A stretch of 64,000 nucleotides of DNA from Linnemannia elongata. Lineage: Eukaryota; Mortierellomycota; Mortierellomycetes; Mortierellales; Mortierellaceae. The number at the start of each line of letters is the position of its first letter. The stretch's first letter is position 1. The stretch is taken from contig JAXBDG010000002.1 of NCBI GenBank assembly GCA_036320915.1, positions 2,790,001-2,854,000 of the forward strand, read 5' to 3'. Made by a program: the position numbers and the translations under genes. Under the pieces are notes generated by a model that saw only the letters and a program-made list of their open reading frames with translations, had not been told where the DNA came from and made no database searches. Of this stretch, positions 9,714-21,694 are shown in pieces.

Positions 9714-12700
9714 TCAGTCGCGTTTGGGCCTTGTTAAACTGGAGTCATAGGATCCTGGTGGCCTCGAGGCTTCCGGGGCTGGCCCTGATGACCCTGGTGA
9801 CGGTGCTGATGCTGATGCTGCTGCTGCTGAAGACGATGATGTAGTCTGGCCCTCTGATGATTGTGTTAAGGATGACCCGGTCCCGAGGTCAGGTAAACTG
9901 TCGGATGTGCCCTGGAACCGTACCTTCTGTATACTCTGACGCTGCTGGGCCGCTGCCCTCACTGATGCCTGAGCCTTTGAAAGACGCTCCATGCCTTGCT
10001 CCATATCCTTTTGCTGCTGCAACAACATCGCGCCCAGTTCCGCAACAGGCACATCAGGCGAGGTGATAGACCGACTCAGTCCACGCGGCCGCCTAGACAA
10101 CGAATCCCGTTTGTACGACTCCACTGCTGTGGTATCTCCAAGAGGGGGTGGCGAAGAAGTTGCTGAACCGTCAAAAGGTCCCTCAAAGGCCCCACGTCCT
10201 GATGGTCCGGGTGTGACTGGAGATGCAGGTCCCGACCCTCCAAAAGAACCAGATCCAAACTCGCTGCCATCAATACTGTTCCTGCCGCCGTAGTGCATCT
10301 GAGACGCCCTCTTAGCCTTGGCTGCAGTCGTCCGCTCGTCATTACTAGCGCTGTGCACACGGTTCAGATGCGAATACACGAATGCAGAGGCATCGTCAGT
10401 TGAGAAGGCGAATCCTGTATGACCAGCCTTGTGGCTTGTCGGTGCTCCTGGCATGGCGGGTGTATCGTTGCCCATGAAACGGAAGTTGGGTCCACCCACA
10501 GGGATCGAGGGGGTACTCTGGCGCTTGACGCGAGGACGCTCGGAAGCAGGAGATCCACCCACAAGGCCACCGGTAGCCGCCGACGCGGCATTGATGAACT
10601 CTTCGTTGAACGAGAACGACGTGGTTGGGTATCCTTGAGCAAACGTGCGATTGTAAGGGGGTTCCAAAGAGTCTGGCTGAAGGTAATCCGGGTTCATAGG
10701 CAGAGATGTCGACGAGGCAGTAAACTTGGCGTTGCTATTCTTGAAGGCAGCCGCGGGGGTGGCGATTTCAACTCCACCAAAGATATCCTGATCAGCTGTT
10801 GAGGATCCAGTAGCCGCGTTGTTGTTGCTGGCAAACCGTCTCCGTCCTGTCAGTTCACGCTGGGGCAGCTGTGATGAAGGTGCGCCTCCAGAGCCCTCAG
10901 ATGAGGCCTTCAGGTGGTAAGCCTCATCCATCCTGTTCAAACTAGACATGGGCGAGGGAGAAGGTTGACGCTGGCGAATATCGCCGGGTTTCTGCTCGTT
11001 GGGATCTTCAGGCGAAAGGATGGTGGGTGAATGGCGGATGACGGGGACCTGATCCAAATCATCGTCCTCCAAATCGTCGTCTCCCAAGACATGGTTGCCG
11101 CTGGTAATGTTTGGATCCTGGAAGCTGCTGGTGGTGCCATTCATCTCGCTCTCTCGGATAGCCATAGCCTTGAGCTTCCTGGCGCGACGCTCTTTCTTGG
11201 AAGGGTGCTTCTCCCTGTAGAGCTGCTCACGGACGATGATGATGTCGTTGGGCTTCAAGTACTGGCGGGCAAACTTATAGACGTAGTGGGGCAACATGGT
11301 CAAGATCACTGACAATGCGATCGCAAACCAGAATGCGGGATTGTTGAGGATGATGTCGTCCATGCCATAGAAGGTGTTCTCGATGGTGAAAAAGTTGGCG
11401 TAGACCCAGCAGTAGAGGAAGAACACGATGATAGATCCAAAGATCACGGTAAAGATCATCTTGGTCCAGTGGAACATGTTCAGACCGACATACAGGTTGG
11501 CGACGACGACCGAGCAGGCAGAGATCAAGGTACCGAGGGAGACCAAATCGTTGGTGCTGCGGCCGCTAGCATAGGTGTCGTTCGAGAGGTACCAAGGGAT
11601 AAAGAAGCAGATGATTGACTGGTAGAGCGCATCCAAGACATAGAGCCAGAACTTGCTACGGGTAAAGTGCTTCTGCTTGATGCCGCGGAGGTAGAGAGCG
11701 GGGAACTGCATCGACGTCTTAGCATCAACATCCTGGTCAAAGGCGCCCATAAACATGATTGGCAACGAGGTGAACAGCAGATTGTACAGGACCACAAAGG
11801 TATAGTCGAACAAAAGCAGGGCAGTGAACCTTAAGATAAGCCAAAATAAAACGGTAAGAAAGTTAGTGAGTTGATTCAGGTATTTTGGGCGTGCGCCAAC
11901 ATGTCTTGTCTTTCTCAAAGTCTTACCCAGAGAAGAACTGGAACCAAAAGATGGTCAAAGTCCAGACAATATTCTTGTAGAAGAAGGTCAAGATCATCTC
12001 CGAGATTCGAATGTAAGACCAGCGTCCGTGGACCAGAAGGAGCTTGGATAAGAAACGGAACTGAGCGATGGCGAAATCCGAAGCCATGACAGCCTGACGA
12101 CCCTCCTCTCCTGCAATACCGACTCCAATATTGGCTTCCTGAATCATCGACACATCGTTAGCTCCATCTCCGATCGACAAGGTCATGACATCCAGACCAC
12201 GCTTGACCATGCTGACAACCTTGGCTTTCTGTAGAGGGGAGACACGGCAACAAATCACAGACTTGCATCGCTTGCTGACATCCAAGAGCAATCCGTTGAG
12301 CGACGGGGACAATCCGTACTTGAGGGTTTCTCCGTCGATAATCAGGGCGTGAGATTTGTTGACGAGAGACGGATCCTTGTCAGCCTCACGACCCCAGAAT
12401 TTATCGAGCGCCTTCATGAGCTGTTCCCGAGTGTCTTCCTTGTCCTGTGCCTGAATGATGATGAGAATCATATCGCGCTGCAACAAGTTGCAGGCGAACC
12501 CGATGTTGATGGCGGTCTCGGTCTTGTCTCCTGTGAGGACCCAAAGCTTAATTCCAGCACGCGATAAGAGGGCAATACACTCTGGAACTCCCTCTTGGAG
12601 TCGATCTTCGATAGCGGTTCCTCCAAGCAGAATCAAAGAGTGTTCGATGCCTTCGCAAGCGTTCTCGATGTTTTCGTCGCGGTTGTGGATGGTGTTGCAA

Positions 12701-15700
12701 GCCTCGTCATAATCGAGAACCCAGTTGGCGTACTCCTCCTCGCTGATCTTGCGGTAGGCCAAGCAGAGAGTACGAAGACCTATTTACAAATAGAGACAAG
12801 TCATATCAGGAAACCATTGCTTCCTTCGCGCAACATGGAAAATAACCCAACAACAACAACTTACCTTCGTTAGCGAAGCGTTCCAGATCCACAAGAGTAT
12901 CCTCACGGAGCTTGCTCTGCTCATCAGCCTTGTCCAGGCGCTCGTAGATCACACTGTCGGCTCCCTTGCAGACGAGAACGATTCCTCCCTCAGGTGGACG
13001 CAGAATGATCGACATGCGCTTCCTGTTTGAGTTGAACTCCAGAATGTTCAAGACCTTGTAGGAACGGGGCTGACCCATAATCTCCAGATGCATGATGGGA
13101 CCCTTCTTCTCCAGAAACACGAATCCGACATCACGGGCTGTTGAAACCAACGCAGCCTCATCGGGCGATTGGGCTTTGTACTCGATCTTGTAAGGGTCCA
13201 CCTCGATATCCCGCTCAGTGATGACGGTATGGCACACAGCAACGGCAGTCCAAAAGTTCATAATGGCCTTGGCGTGCTTTGAGGTGGGGTCCGCCATGTC
13301 GGCAAAAAGATCGGAATCGACGAACGTCGTCTTGTCCGAGTAATACTTGTTGTCGAACAGCTGGTCCATGGCCACCTTCATCTTGAGACGTTCCTGGCCA
13401 AGTTTGATAAGGTAGTCCTCGTCCGATTCGAACTCCATGGGCTCAAACTCTCCGTCACCACTCATCTTTTGTCCACGAGTCGCATCGGTCTCGCCCACAC
13501 CATAGTCGATTCCGTTGATGGTGCACTTTTGGAACTCCATAACGTTCTGGGTCAGGGTGCCGGTCTTGTCGGAGAAGATGTACTCGATTTGTCCTAAATC
13601 GTCCGAGATATTCCAGGTCTTTGGCGTACAAGCTTGATCGACGCGCTCGTCATACATGTCGATATCCTTGTGAATGAAGTATGCCTGAGCCGTCTTAACA
13701 ATTTCGATACTGATGTAAAGAGAGATGGGGACAATGTTCTGGTACAGAATCAAGCACGACCTAAAAATCGGATGATCACTGTGTTAGCAAACTGACGGGC
13801 GACTATTGTATATTGTAGTACGAGTTTGGTGGCAAAGAGATGGTCTTCAGAACCCACACATACCAGAACGTGATGAACGCAGACATGAAGGGCGTCGAGG
13901 CATCCGCTCCGAACTCAAAATATGTTCCAGAGTTATTGGCTGTATCTGCATAAATAACACCGTTGGCGATAGCGGATCCGATGGAGAGCGCAAACAAGAT
14001 GATAAAATTCATGACGATCTAAGTTCATATAAGAGAAATGCTGTCAATACTGCAATACAACATTCGAGAAAAAGAATGTCCCTGCAATTCGCCACGAAAG
14101 AGTTGCTTTCTCTACTCACATGGAAGTTAAGGTCCTTTTCGATTCGACTGCGTTTACTGGGCGTATCGCCCGAGTTCAACATGATCTTGGTGTCCGTTCC
14201 AGTAAAGAGCACCATGCCGATGACATAGCCCGTGTTCCTCAAGACGCATCCACGAAGCAGAATCTCGTTGATGGTGATTGACTCGGTTTTGTTGTGGACA
14301 ACACGATCCCGCGCTGGCATGTCTGCACCATCCGAAATCAGCCACTTCAATGCTCCTTGGTAAGAGTAGAGGTTAGCGTGAGGTGCCTCTGATTCCACAT
14401 AGAATGCTGCCCTGTCGATGTCAGCCGGTGTCCGAAGCCCCTTGGTAGCGGTCAGTCCACGACGAATCTTGAGATTGGTCTCTCCGTCCAAGTTCTTTGT
14501 TTCGATAAAGCAAAGGCCATCGGGCTCCGAGGTTGAGAGGATGACAATGTCAGCAGGAATGGGGTCGTCGTTCTTCAAATAGACAATGTCGCCCACCCTG
14601 ACATCCTGCCAGATACAGTCGTCCCACTTGGCTCCATTGGACTTTCCTGAATAAGACTCGGTGTGGTTCAAGACAGAGTGAGGGATGTTGCGACGAATAC
14701 GCCGAGCAGGCCTGCCAGCAGAATCCTGATCGTCCGTTGTCGCGCCGTGGGCTGAGTGTCCGTCAAAGTAAGAGTTTTGGTCTGAGCGTCCACTTGGCGT
14801 GGTGGCTGTTTGAGCAGCGGCATTGATGGCTGCCGCGCGACCAGGTCCTCTGGCAACGGGCTTTTTCCAGAGGAAGAGACCGCTGATGGCCGATTGGAGA
14901 GCCTGTAGTTTGCTGGAACTGCTGCTGCTGATGTTGGTGTTTGTCCAGTTGCGAAGCAGGATGGTGGGGGCATTGTTAAAGGCCTCGTCAGATTTCCTGC
15001 GTTTCCAGTCCTCAATGGCATCCTTGATAGCCGTCACTGTAATGATGAAGATGAGGGGTAGGAAGGTGAGGAAGGGTGCGAATCCTCCGAGGATGGGGGC
15101 GATAGAGAGTCCTGCGACGAAGAGGAAGTAGAGGTTGGCGAGACGACGGAACTGCTCAAACAGGTTTTTGGGTATGAAGGAGAAGAGATCGTATTTCTAT
15201 TGATAGTCCGATGTGATGGGATGGGATGGGAAATATTAGTGCTTTGGGTTTAAAATAATATCGATGATTGATTGATTCTGGTTGCACAAAGAACGAAGGG
15301 AGGGGATCCATTTTTCTCTTTCTCCCATCCATGGAAGATGAGGAAACAGTGCAAATGCGATAACAAGAACGACCAGTTGAGCAGCACAAAGAGAGGGAGA
15401 GAGAGGGAGAGAGAGAGGCGCCAATCGCTATCGCAGTCAGCCACACGATAATCCCATGGACACATACTCATATTCACATATGTGTGTAATGTAATAATCA
15501 AATAGCACACTGAGCACACAGACACAGACACAGACACAGACACATACGAACACCACACGACAATTCAGTCCTCTCCCACCATCTACTATCTTCTCTCTAC
15601 CAAATGGCAAAGTATGGCTCGTTTTTTGATCATGGACAGGCAACAAACAGTGGTTGAGAGCACGGTCGAATATGAGAGCAGGGTTGAGTATTCCGTGACG

Positions 15701-16919
15701 GATGGTGCCACAAAAACAAGGCGAGTGGCAAGAGAGTAGAGGGGAAGGGGAGAAGAGAAGAAGGCGTTCTGGATTTGAAAGCGAATCGACAGGGACACGC
15801 AAGTCGACAGCGGTGTCTGTTGTTGGAGACAGGGAATACTGGATTGCTGATATAGCGGAGGAATGATGCCGAATAGACCAGGCCAATTGAGCTTTTGGGA
15901 TAACGTGGAAGAGAGATAGCCCGTAGAGAGGGGTCTTCCCTCTGAGAGCAGCGCTCTAATGAAAACCCGAGGCGACGACGAACGATGATAATAATTACTG
16001 TACAAGGATGCAGCATGTGTTTCTCTAGTCAAAAGTCGATCTGCTCAGACTCTCTTTACTTGCACATCTTTTTTTTGCGTCCGGTCGCATTTGTCATTAT
16101 TTTGTGTGCACCCCTCTTTTTTTTTTTTGTTCTTCACGTTTTGCGCAGAGCCAACACAAATGGTGGGCGACACGAGGTGACAGGACGGGGTAGGCCAGGG
16201 TTAAAAAAAAGGAGGGGGGTGGTGAGGAAGTAGGAGGTGGGCGATATTGAGGAGGGGATGACAAGCGGACAATGGCCCATTGTCAACAATGACATGACTT
16301 TGTTACGTCCAAACGGAGGAAAAGGTATACACAGGCTTAGGCACACCAAGAACCATAAGCCGAAAAGAACAAACAATGAAGGACAATGGCCCAGCCTGAG
16401 CCTTAGCCTGCTGGGCTAGGGTATGGACTGACTGGAGTCGAGAAGTAAAAATGGCCCAAATGGATCGCACACATTCCATGACATCCATGCCTCGTGATAG
16501 TCATCGACGGATGTTGAAAAATAATGACAATAATAGTGAGCGCCAGAGCGGGACCACGGAGATCCAGGGTCTCTCTGCCGGACCCAATTGCATGACGACG
16601 ACGACGTTATCAAAAGAGAAAAAAGAAAGAAAAGGAATAGGCAGGGTATTATCCGCGGGCGGGCGGGAATAGTATTTACCGAGGTGGTGACTTTGTTGGT
16701 CGGGTAATGCGGCAAGGACTCGTTGGGAGCGTCCAGGTCGCTCTCGATGGACTCTGGGGTGAGGTTGAGGAAGATGCGCCGGCGCTTTGTTACGGACATG
16801 GAGGCATGGGATTCCATTCTCCGGAGTCGGTAGCTGTCCTCTGGGCCATTGCCTTCCTTGGCCTTGTTGGAGACTAGGCGGCGAATTCGATGAGGAACGG
16901 CGCGGTATAGGAAGTCCAT
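9714..16919 (-). CDS. P4-type ATPase, phospholipid flippase (Dnf1/Dnf2-like)
   Basis: Six exons (16919-16680, 15196-14120, 14018-13864, 13760-12865, 12779-11927, 11829-9714) encode 1778 residues with consistent phases. The family moves phospholipids to the cytosolic leaflet, usually with a Cdc50 partner. Seen in order: the N-terminal FIPKNLFEQFRRLANLYF motif, DGETNLKIR in the actuator domain, the membrane PISL motif, the catalytic DKTGT phosphorylation site, KGADSVIYERL, the hinge DGANDVSMIQEANIGVGI, and C-terminal membrane segments with MFMGAFDQDV. The SKRSRIEKDLNF segment is closer to Dnf1/Dnf2 than to Drs2, which is my reading rather than a tree. The C-terminal tail of about 450 residues is long, Ser/Gly/Pro-rich and disordered, with a late heptad-like stretch (LLQQQKDMEQGMERL). 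The first intron (about 1.48 kb) is unusually long for this window. Confidence 0.93.
15197..16679 (-). other. Long first intron of the flippase gene
   Basis: The donor TCG|GTAAAT follows exon 1, and CAATAG precedes exon 2, which opens with KYDLFSFIPKNLFEQF. The join reads straight through the conserved flippase N-terminus. At 1483 bp it is over ten times the usual intron length here. It contains a purine repeat near 15390-15420 and an (ACAGAC)n microsatellite near 15518-15545. No additional exon is recognisable inside. Confidence 0.7.
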
Positions 16920-19900
16920 TGTTGGCTGTAATAGGTATTAAACTATATATAGAGAGAGGCTGGGAATACAAAGTGATGTAGAGAGAGGTGGCAGTGGTCG
17001 GCGGTGATGGAACGAGTGTGCGGTGGTCGCTTTTTGTTTTGAGGGGAGGTAGATCTATGACGTTAAGGAGAGTTGCATGAGGGTGAGAAAGAAGAGAGAG
17101 GAAGAGGAAAGTGAGGGAATGATGCCAGTGTGGTAGGTGTGAGTGTTCGTTTTGTGGCAATTGAAAGGATAAGTGGGAGTGGAGAGAGTGATAGAGTGGG
17201 GGGGTATACGAGTACGAGCGAAGTAATAGATAGAAGAAGAGTGAAAGACGAAGAAAAGATAAAGAAAGTTGTAAAGAGAAAAAAAAATTGACGCTTTGGT
17301 CGGTAGTGGACGAAAGAGAGAGGAGAGAGGGAAGAGGAGGAGCGATAAAGAAAAGAGAAGAAAAGAAAAGGTCGACCAGACAATGAAATAGAAAAAATTA
17401 TGAGTTCGGAGGCTGACAGATCGACTCGTTTTTAAATAGCTCGACAAACAAGCCTGTAGAGTGGGGACATATAATAACAATAATAACAAAGGGAAAAAAC
17501 AGGGCTGTGCGAGCGACGATGGGAACAATGAGTATGGATGTGCTGCACTCTCTTTGTCTCTTGTCTCTTTTGTCTGCTCACTGCCTAGAACAGACGAACT
17601 CCCCGACAGACTGGACACCCGCGATACTACTCCTTGTGCATGGCAACCTGCAAACAGGAACATATACAGCAAGGGAACGCAGGGAAAACCTATATGCTTT
17701 ATCCATATCCTTCCTTGCCTCATTTCTTATTCTTTTTTCTTTCCCATCCCTGCACAATTGTACATGAACATGTACATGTATACACCACATGCTTGCCCGT
17801 CTAACTGTCTGCCTGTCTGTCTCTTAGTCAAGCCTATAATAAAAGCCAAGCCTGTCAAGCCCAATTGCTTGGCCGTTTCGACTTGACAGTCTGCAATTGA
17901 TGAAAAAGGACAAAAGGCAAAGAACAACAGCAGCAGCCAGAAACAGGCATACTCTAGCTCACGTCGGTAACGAAAAACAAAAGGAGCCAAAGAGACATTC
18001 ATTGCTCTCATTATCCAACGCTAAGGGCTGTTTTCTTTTTCTACAGACATTTGGCGTTGTCCGCCAAGCCATAATAAACAACAGAAGGATCGCGTCTTGA
18101 AATATTTAGCCACGGCGTCCTGCTGAGTCTGCTCGCTTGTCTCGCCGTGTCTTTGCCTCACTGTGTCTTTGTCTCCCTCGTCGGATTACATGTGCGTGTG
18201 TGTGAGAGTGTGTATGTTCATGAAAACTCACAGGAGATCGATGTCGGACTGCAGTTCCCTTACCTCGTTCCCTATTCCCCTGTCTGCACCCCGCATCCCG
18301 AATTAGCAAACCCTGGGCTCTGAGATGACATCGATCGGTCTTGAATAATACATTGTATGTGATTTATCTTCGCTGTCCGTCTTCATTATGTTGCTGAATC
18401 ATTCCTCCCATGAGGCACCAGACCCATCCAAGGAGAGGTCGAGAGAGAGAATTGGAGTCGCAGATATGACAATGGACTGGGTAGCGTACTTATTCAAGTA
18501 GAACGACGTAAACAACAAAGCTACCAACAAACAAAAATGAGGGGGTTGTGATGTGATGCACGAGGACACCAGAAAAAACTGGACACATACAAAAAAAAAT
18601 AAAAAAATCCAGCACCCAGCCGTGTGGATTCCATACTCACCAGCTTCTCTTCGTCTTCCTCTTCCCTCTCTCATCCTTTCTCTCCTCCATAGCTTTTCCT
18701 GCCGTATCTATTCACCGCCAACCATCCAATCCTTGCCTCCAGGAATAAAAGATTAAATTGTAAATATCGATAAGCGTACTCACTAAACGGTTCTACTTCA
18801 TGTTCGAACTAATGAAAAAATGCCTTTTTGAGAACACGGGTCCAACAGTTCAAACTGTGCTTTTTTGAGTTATCGAATGCAGGTCCAAAGTCACTACAGA
18901 GAAAGGGTTGATAGCGAGGAAACAATACACAACAATCTAGGCGCGTGGTGTCCTGTGCACAAAAAGGAGCAAAGACGCCGCTCAACACGACATGCCTCTA
19001 TACTTACAAAAAAAGGACTAGAGAGGATGAAAATAGGGGTTGTCAGTATGTCCGTCCTCATCAGATCTAACAAGGTACTACTGCTTTTTATCTTTTTTTC
19101 AAGTCCAACTGTTTGTTGGCTAAACCCACTTTCTCCTTTATTCACCATCATTCTCTTCTTCCTCCTGTTGTTGTTTTTCTCTCAAGTGGTCATAATATCC
19201 AAGGTCATCCATACACACCTTATTTTTTTCTTCGTAGCCTATCGATAAAAACACTTGGGCAAAAAAAAGGGGAAGCGATGAAAGATCTCGTGTCTGTGGA
19301 GACCCTTTATTGATAGTACGTTCCAACTCCAACTGGCATCATTGGACAAAGGGACAGACGCGCACCTCTTTTAGGAGACAGGACAAGAACGTGCAAAGTC
19401 TGTGTTTATTGGCCGTCTTAGTTAATGTATGTTCCCTCTTGGTATTTAGGCTTGCACGACAGAGCACCTTTTGTTATCAAACAGCCGCCAAGGCGTGTTG
19501 TACCTGCGTCTGATGCTGTTAGCGCTTTGTCATCTCGCCCTTGCCTTTGTCAGGCCCTTTTTTTTTTTTTTTTTTTTTGCCTATTCAGTTCAGACGTTCA
19601 AGGCTAACCTCCTTGTTGAGAAGCTTGTTTGTCCAACTGCCTTGCTTTGTCATTGCTACTGTATTTGCTGCTGCTGCTGTTTGCTGTTTCCCGTACTTGG
19701 GTGGGTGGCAAAACGAAGACAGACACAGGCACAGGAGGGGAAGAAGGGAAGAAGAGCGAAGAAGGCTGCGGACAGGCTCTCAGACTTCCATCAAATTTCA
19801 TATCCAGGTACTCACCATGGCGGAAATGAAAATGCAACTCAACTCTATTTTTGCAATCAATCAAACTGTCCATACTGACGATACAGCCCCTCGACACAGG

Positions 19901-20648
19901 CACACACACATGGCTGCACTGTTCTGCCTGTTTTGTCATTCCTGTTCCTGGATCTCGTTCTTGGTGTATGTTGGATGGGTGTCAGAGCTATCTGCGGTTT
20001 GCAACATATCTGCACTTTGGGATTGTGATGTATCAATATTGCTCTTTTTCCTTTTTGCCACAGACACATCGCATAGCTAAAGAATGCAAGTGGATGACAG
20101 AAAACCCATTCATCTCTTTTCAACTCAATGCCACAAAAAAAAACACACAGCCATGGCTTAGGAAAAAAAAAAGTTTGTGGCTATCGCAAAAAAAGCCGAT
20201 CGTGCTCTAAAAACAAAAACAGCCGCAACACCCATTTGGGAGCGGTAACTAGTCGTGGTGTATGTGTCTCCATTGATCGCGAAACAAGGGTAAAGTCGAA
20301 AAAAAGAAGGCTGCTCAAGCAAGCTTTCTATTTGACCTCCCTTCTTCTCCATTTCCCAAGACTCGTATGGAAAAAAACAGTGCCGGCCTGGCAACTGTAG
20401 GGCTCACAAGTCTGCACAATCCAGATGCATAATGAATAAACGAGAGAAGAGGAAGGAAGAACTCGCTGGATCAACCTACCGGCTTATTATTCGCGCCGGA
20501 AGAAATACGAGAATAAAAAAACTAGCTTTTTGTCCCACTTTTTGAAAAGCACGGAACAGAGAAACGCCGAGGTGGAGATCCCTGTCCTGTTCTCTCAGCC
20601 TCTCAGCAAAAAAAAACGTGAGGCTGATTAATAATGGCAAAAGATTAT
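16920..20648. other. Gene-poor intergenic region
   Basis: Between the flippase promoter and a tRNA gene. The stretch at 17055-17400 is strongly purine-rich on the plus strand, as expected for a CT-rich fungal promoter and 5' leader of the flippase. The rest (17450-20640) shows only short frames, a T run at 19559-19578 and some A runs. I find no supported gene. Confidence 0.55.
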
Positions 20649-20719
20649 TCCCAGTCCGGGGATCGAACCCGGGCCTTGTCGGTGAGAGCGACAAATCCTG
20701 ACCACTGGACCAACTAGGA
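20649..20719 (-). tRNA. tRNA-Glu (anticodon CTC)
   Basis: The minus strand folds as a cloverleaf. The acceptor TCCTAGT pairs with ACTGGGA, the D arm includes TGGTCCAGTGGTCAGGA, the anticodon stem TGTCG/CGACA encloses CTCTCAC (anticodon CTC), and the T arm is GGGTTCGATCC. It matches the usual eukaryotic tRNA-Glu. A B-box (GGTTCGATCC) is present. A TTTT run follows about ten bases after the 3' end and could serve as pol III terminator. A copy with an almost identical body and related upstream flank lies at 39994-40064. Confidence 0.95.
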
Positions 20720-20978
20720 TCTTGCTTGTTGGAAATTGATATTCTCTGACTTACTTATTCTAAAATCACTAAATTCACGTGATGAACTGATCACGCGATA
20801 CCATGACCCTTAAGTGTCAACGGTGTCTACAGAACAGAAACCCAATGATGGCGCGCCATCCAGATCTATACACTGACTGTATCTGCCGAGTCTGCACGGA
20901 GGAGGAAGAGGACAATGAGCATTTTTGGACTTGCCCAGCAAAGAGAGAGACTACCACCGCTATCTGGAAGGAGGCCAT

Positions 20979-21270
20979 TGTCACAAGGCGACCGAGTAGT
21001 CGCCTTGAAAATGTGGGGAACGAAACGAGAGAATGAGGGAATGAGGGAACTACGATTTAGATAGCTAGGGAACAATATGCTTTAATAAAGTGAGTCAACT
21101 TCGACTAAGGGACTAACTATGGAAGGTGAATACTATTTGTACTGTTGTAAAGGTTTCTAGAGCTTTCTGTTAATGGTTGATTAGTAAGCACGGAAGGATC
21201 TCGAATATTGGTGGCGGTGAGAAGGATTGGTGGCGTCAGGTTGTCGTCATCTCAGAGTGAAACTCTGACA
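20979..21270. mobile_element. Solo LTR, 292 bp, with 5-bp target duplication
   Basis: The insert starts TGTCAC and ends CTCTGACA (terminal TGTCA/TGACA inverted repeat). It is flanked on both sides by GCCAT (20974-20978 and 21271-21275). Removing it and one GCCAT restores the reading of the surrounding LINE at GGAGGCCATGGACAAG. No internal LTR-retrotransposon genes lie nearby, so it is a recombination remnant. A hairpin AAGGCGAC/GTCGCCTT lies near the 5' edge. The strand is not determinable. Confidence 0.88.
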
Positions 21271-21694
21271 GCCATGGACAAGTTCGACCATTGGGTATCA
21301 AGGCAACAAACAATTACAACGCGGCCAAGAAGCGAGAGCACGAGAGAGCGGAGGCGACTGGTCGTCAAGTACCGCCCCCAGTGCCAGTTTCTTGGCGCTG
21401 TCCATCTGATGAGGAGCATGTCCGTGGGGTTTCTTCTATCGGCGGCGCTCAATCGGTTTATCGTGGCCTGCCGGTCCCTGATCGCAACCTGGATCCAAAG
21501 TGGCACGTCTCGGACCTACTGCGAGGGATCACCCCCAAGAGTATGCTGTCTGAGTGTCGTCAGTCTTCCGGTCCCCAAAGTCGATTGCACAGACGGTCCT
21601 GCACAAGTTTGTTGGCTACCTGGAGGCACAGGCCTCGGAGCTGATCTCGAAACCTCGGTGTTCGGAGACGATTGCATGGGGGCAGGCGCAAGGC

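Noticed and set aside
15437..16032. Frames of about 148 codons inside the flippase first intron
   Set aside because: They do not join in phase with neighbouring exons and show no domain; the direct exon 1 to exon 2 join restores the family motif.
17055..17723. Minus-strand frame of 222 codons upstream of the flippase
   Set aside because: Ser/Leu/Phe low complexity from a CT-rich promoter; no domain features.
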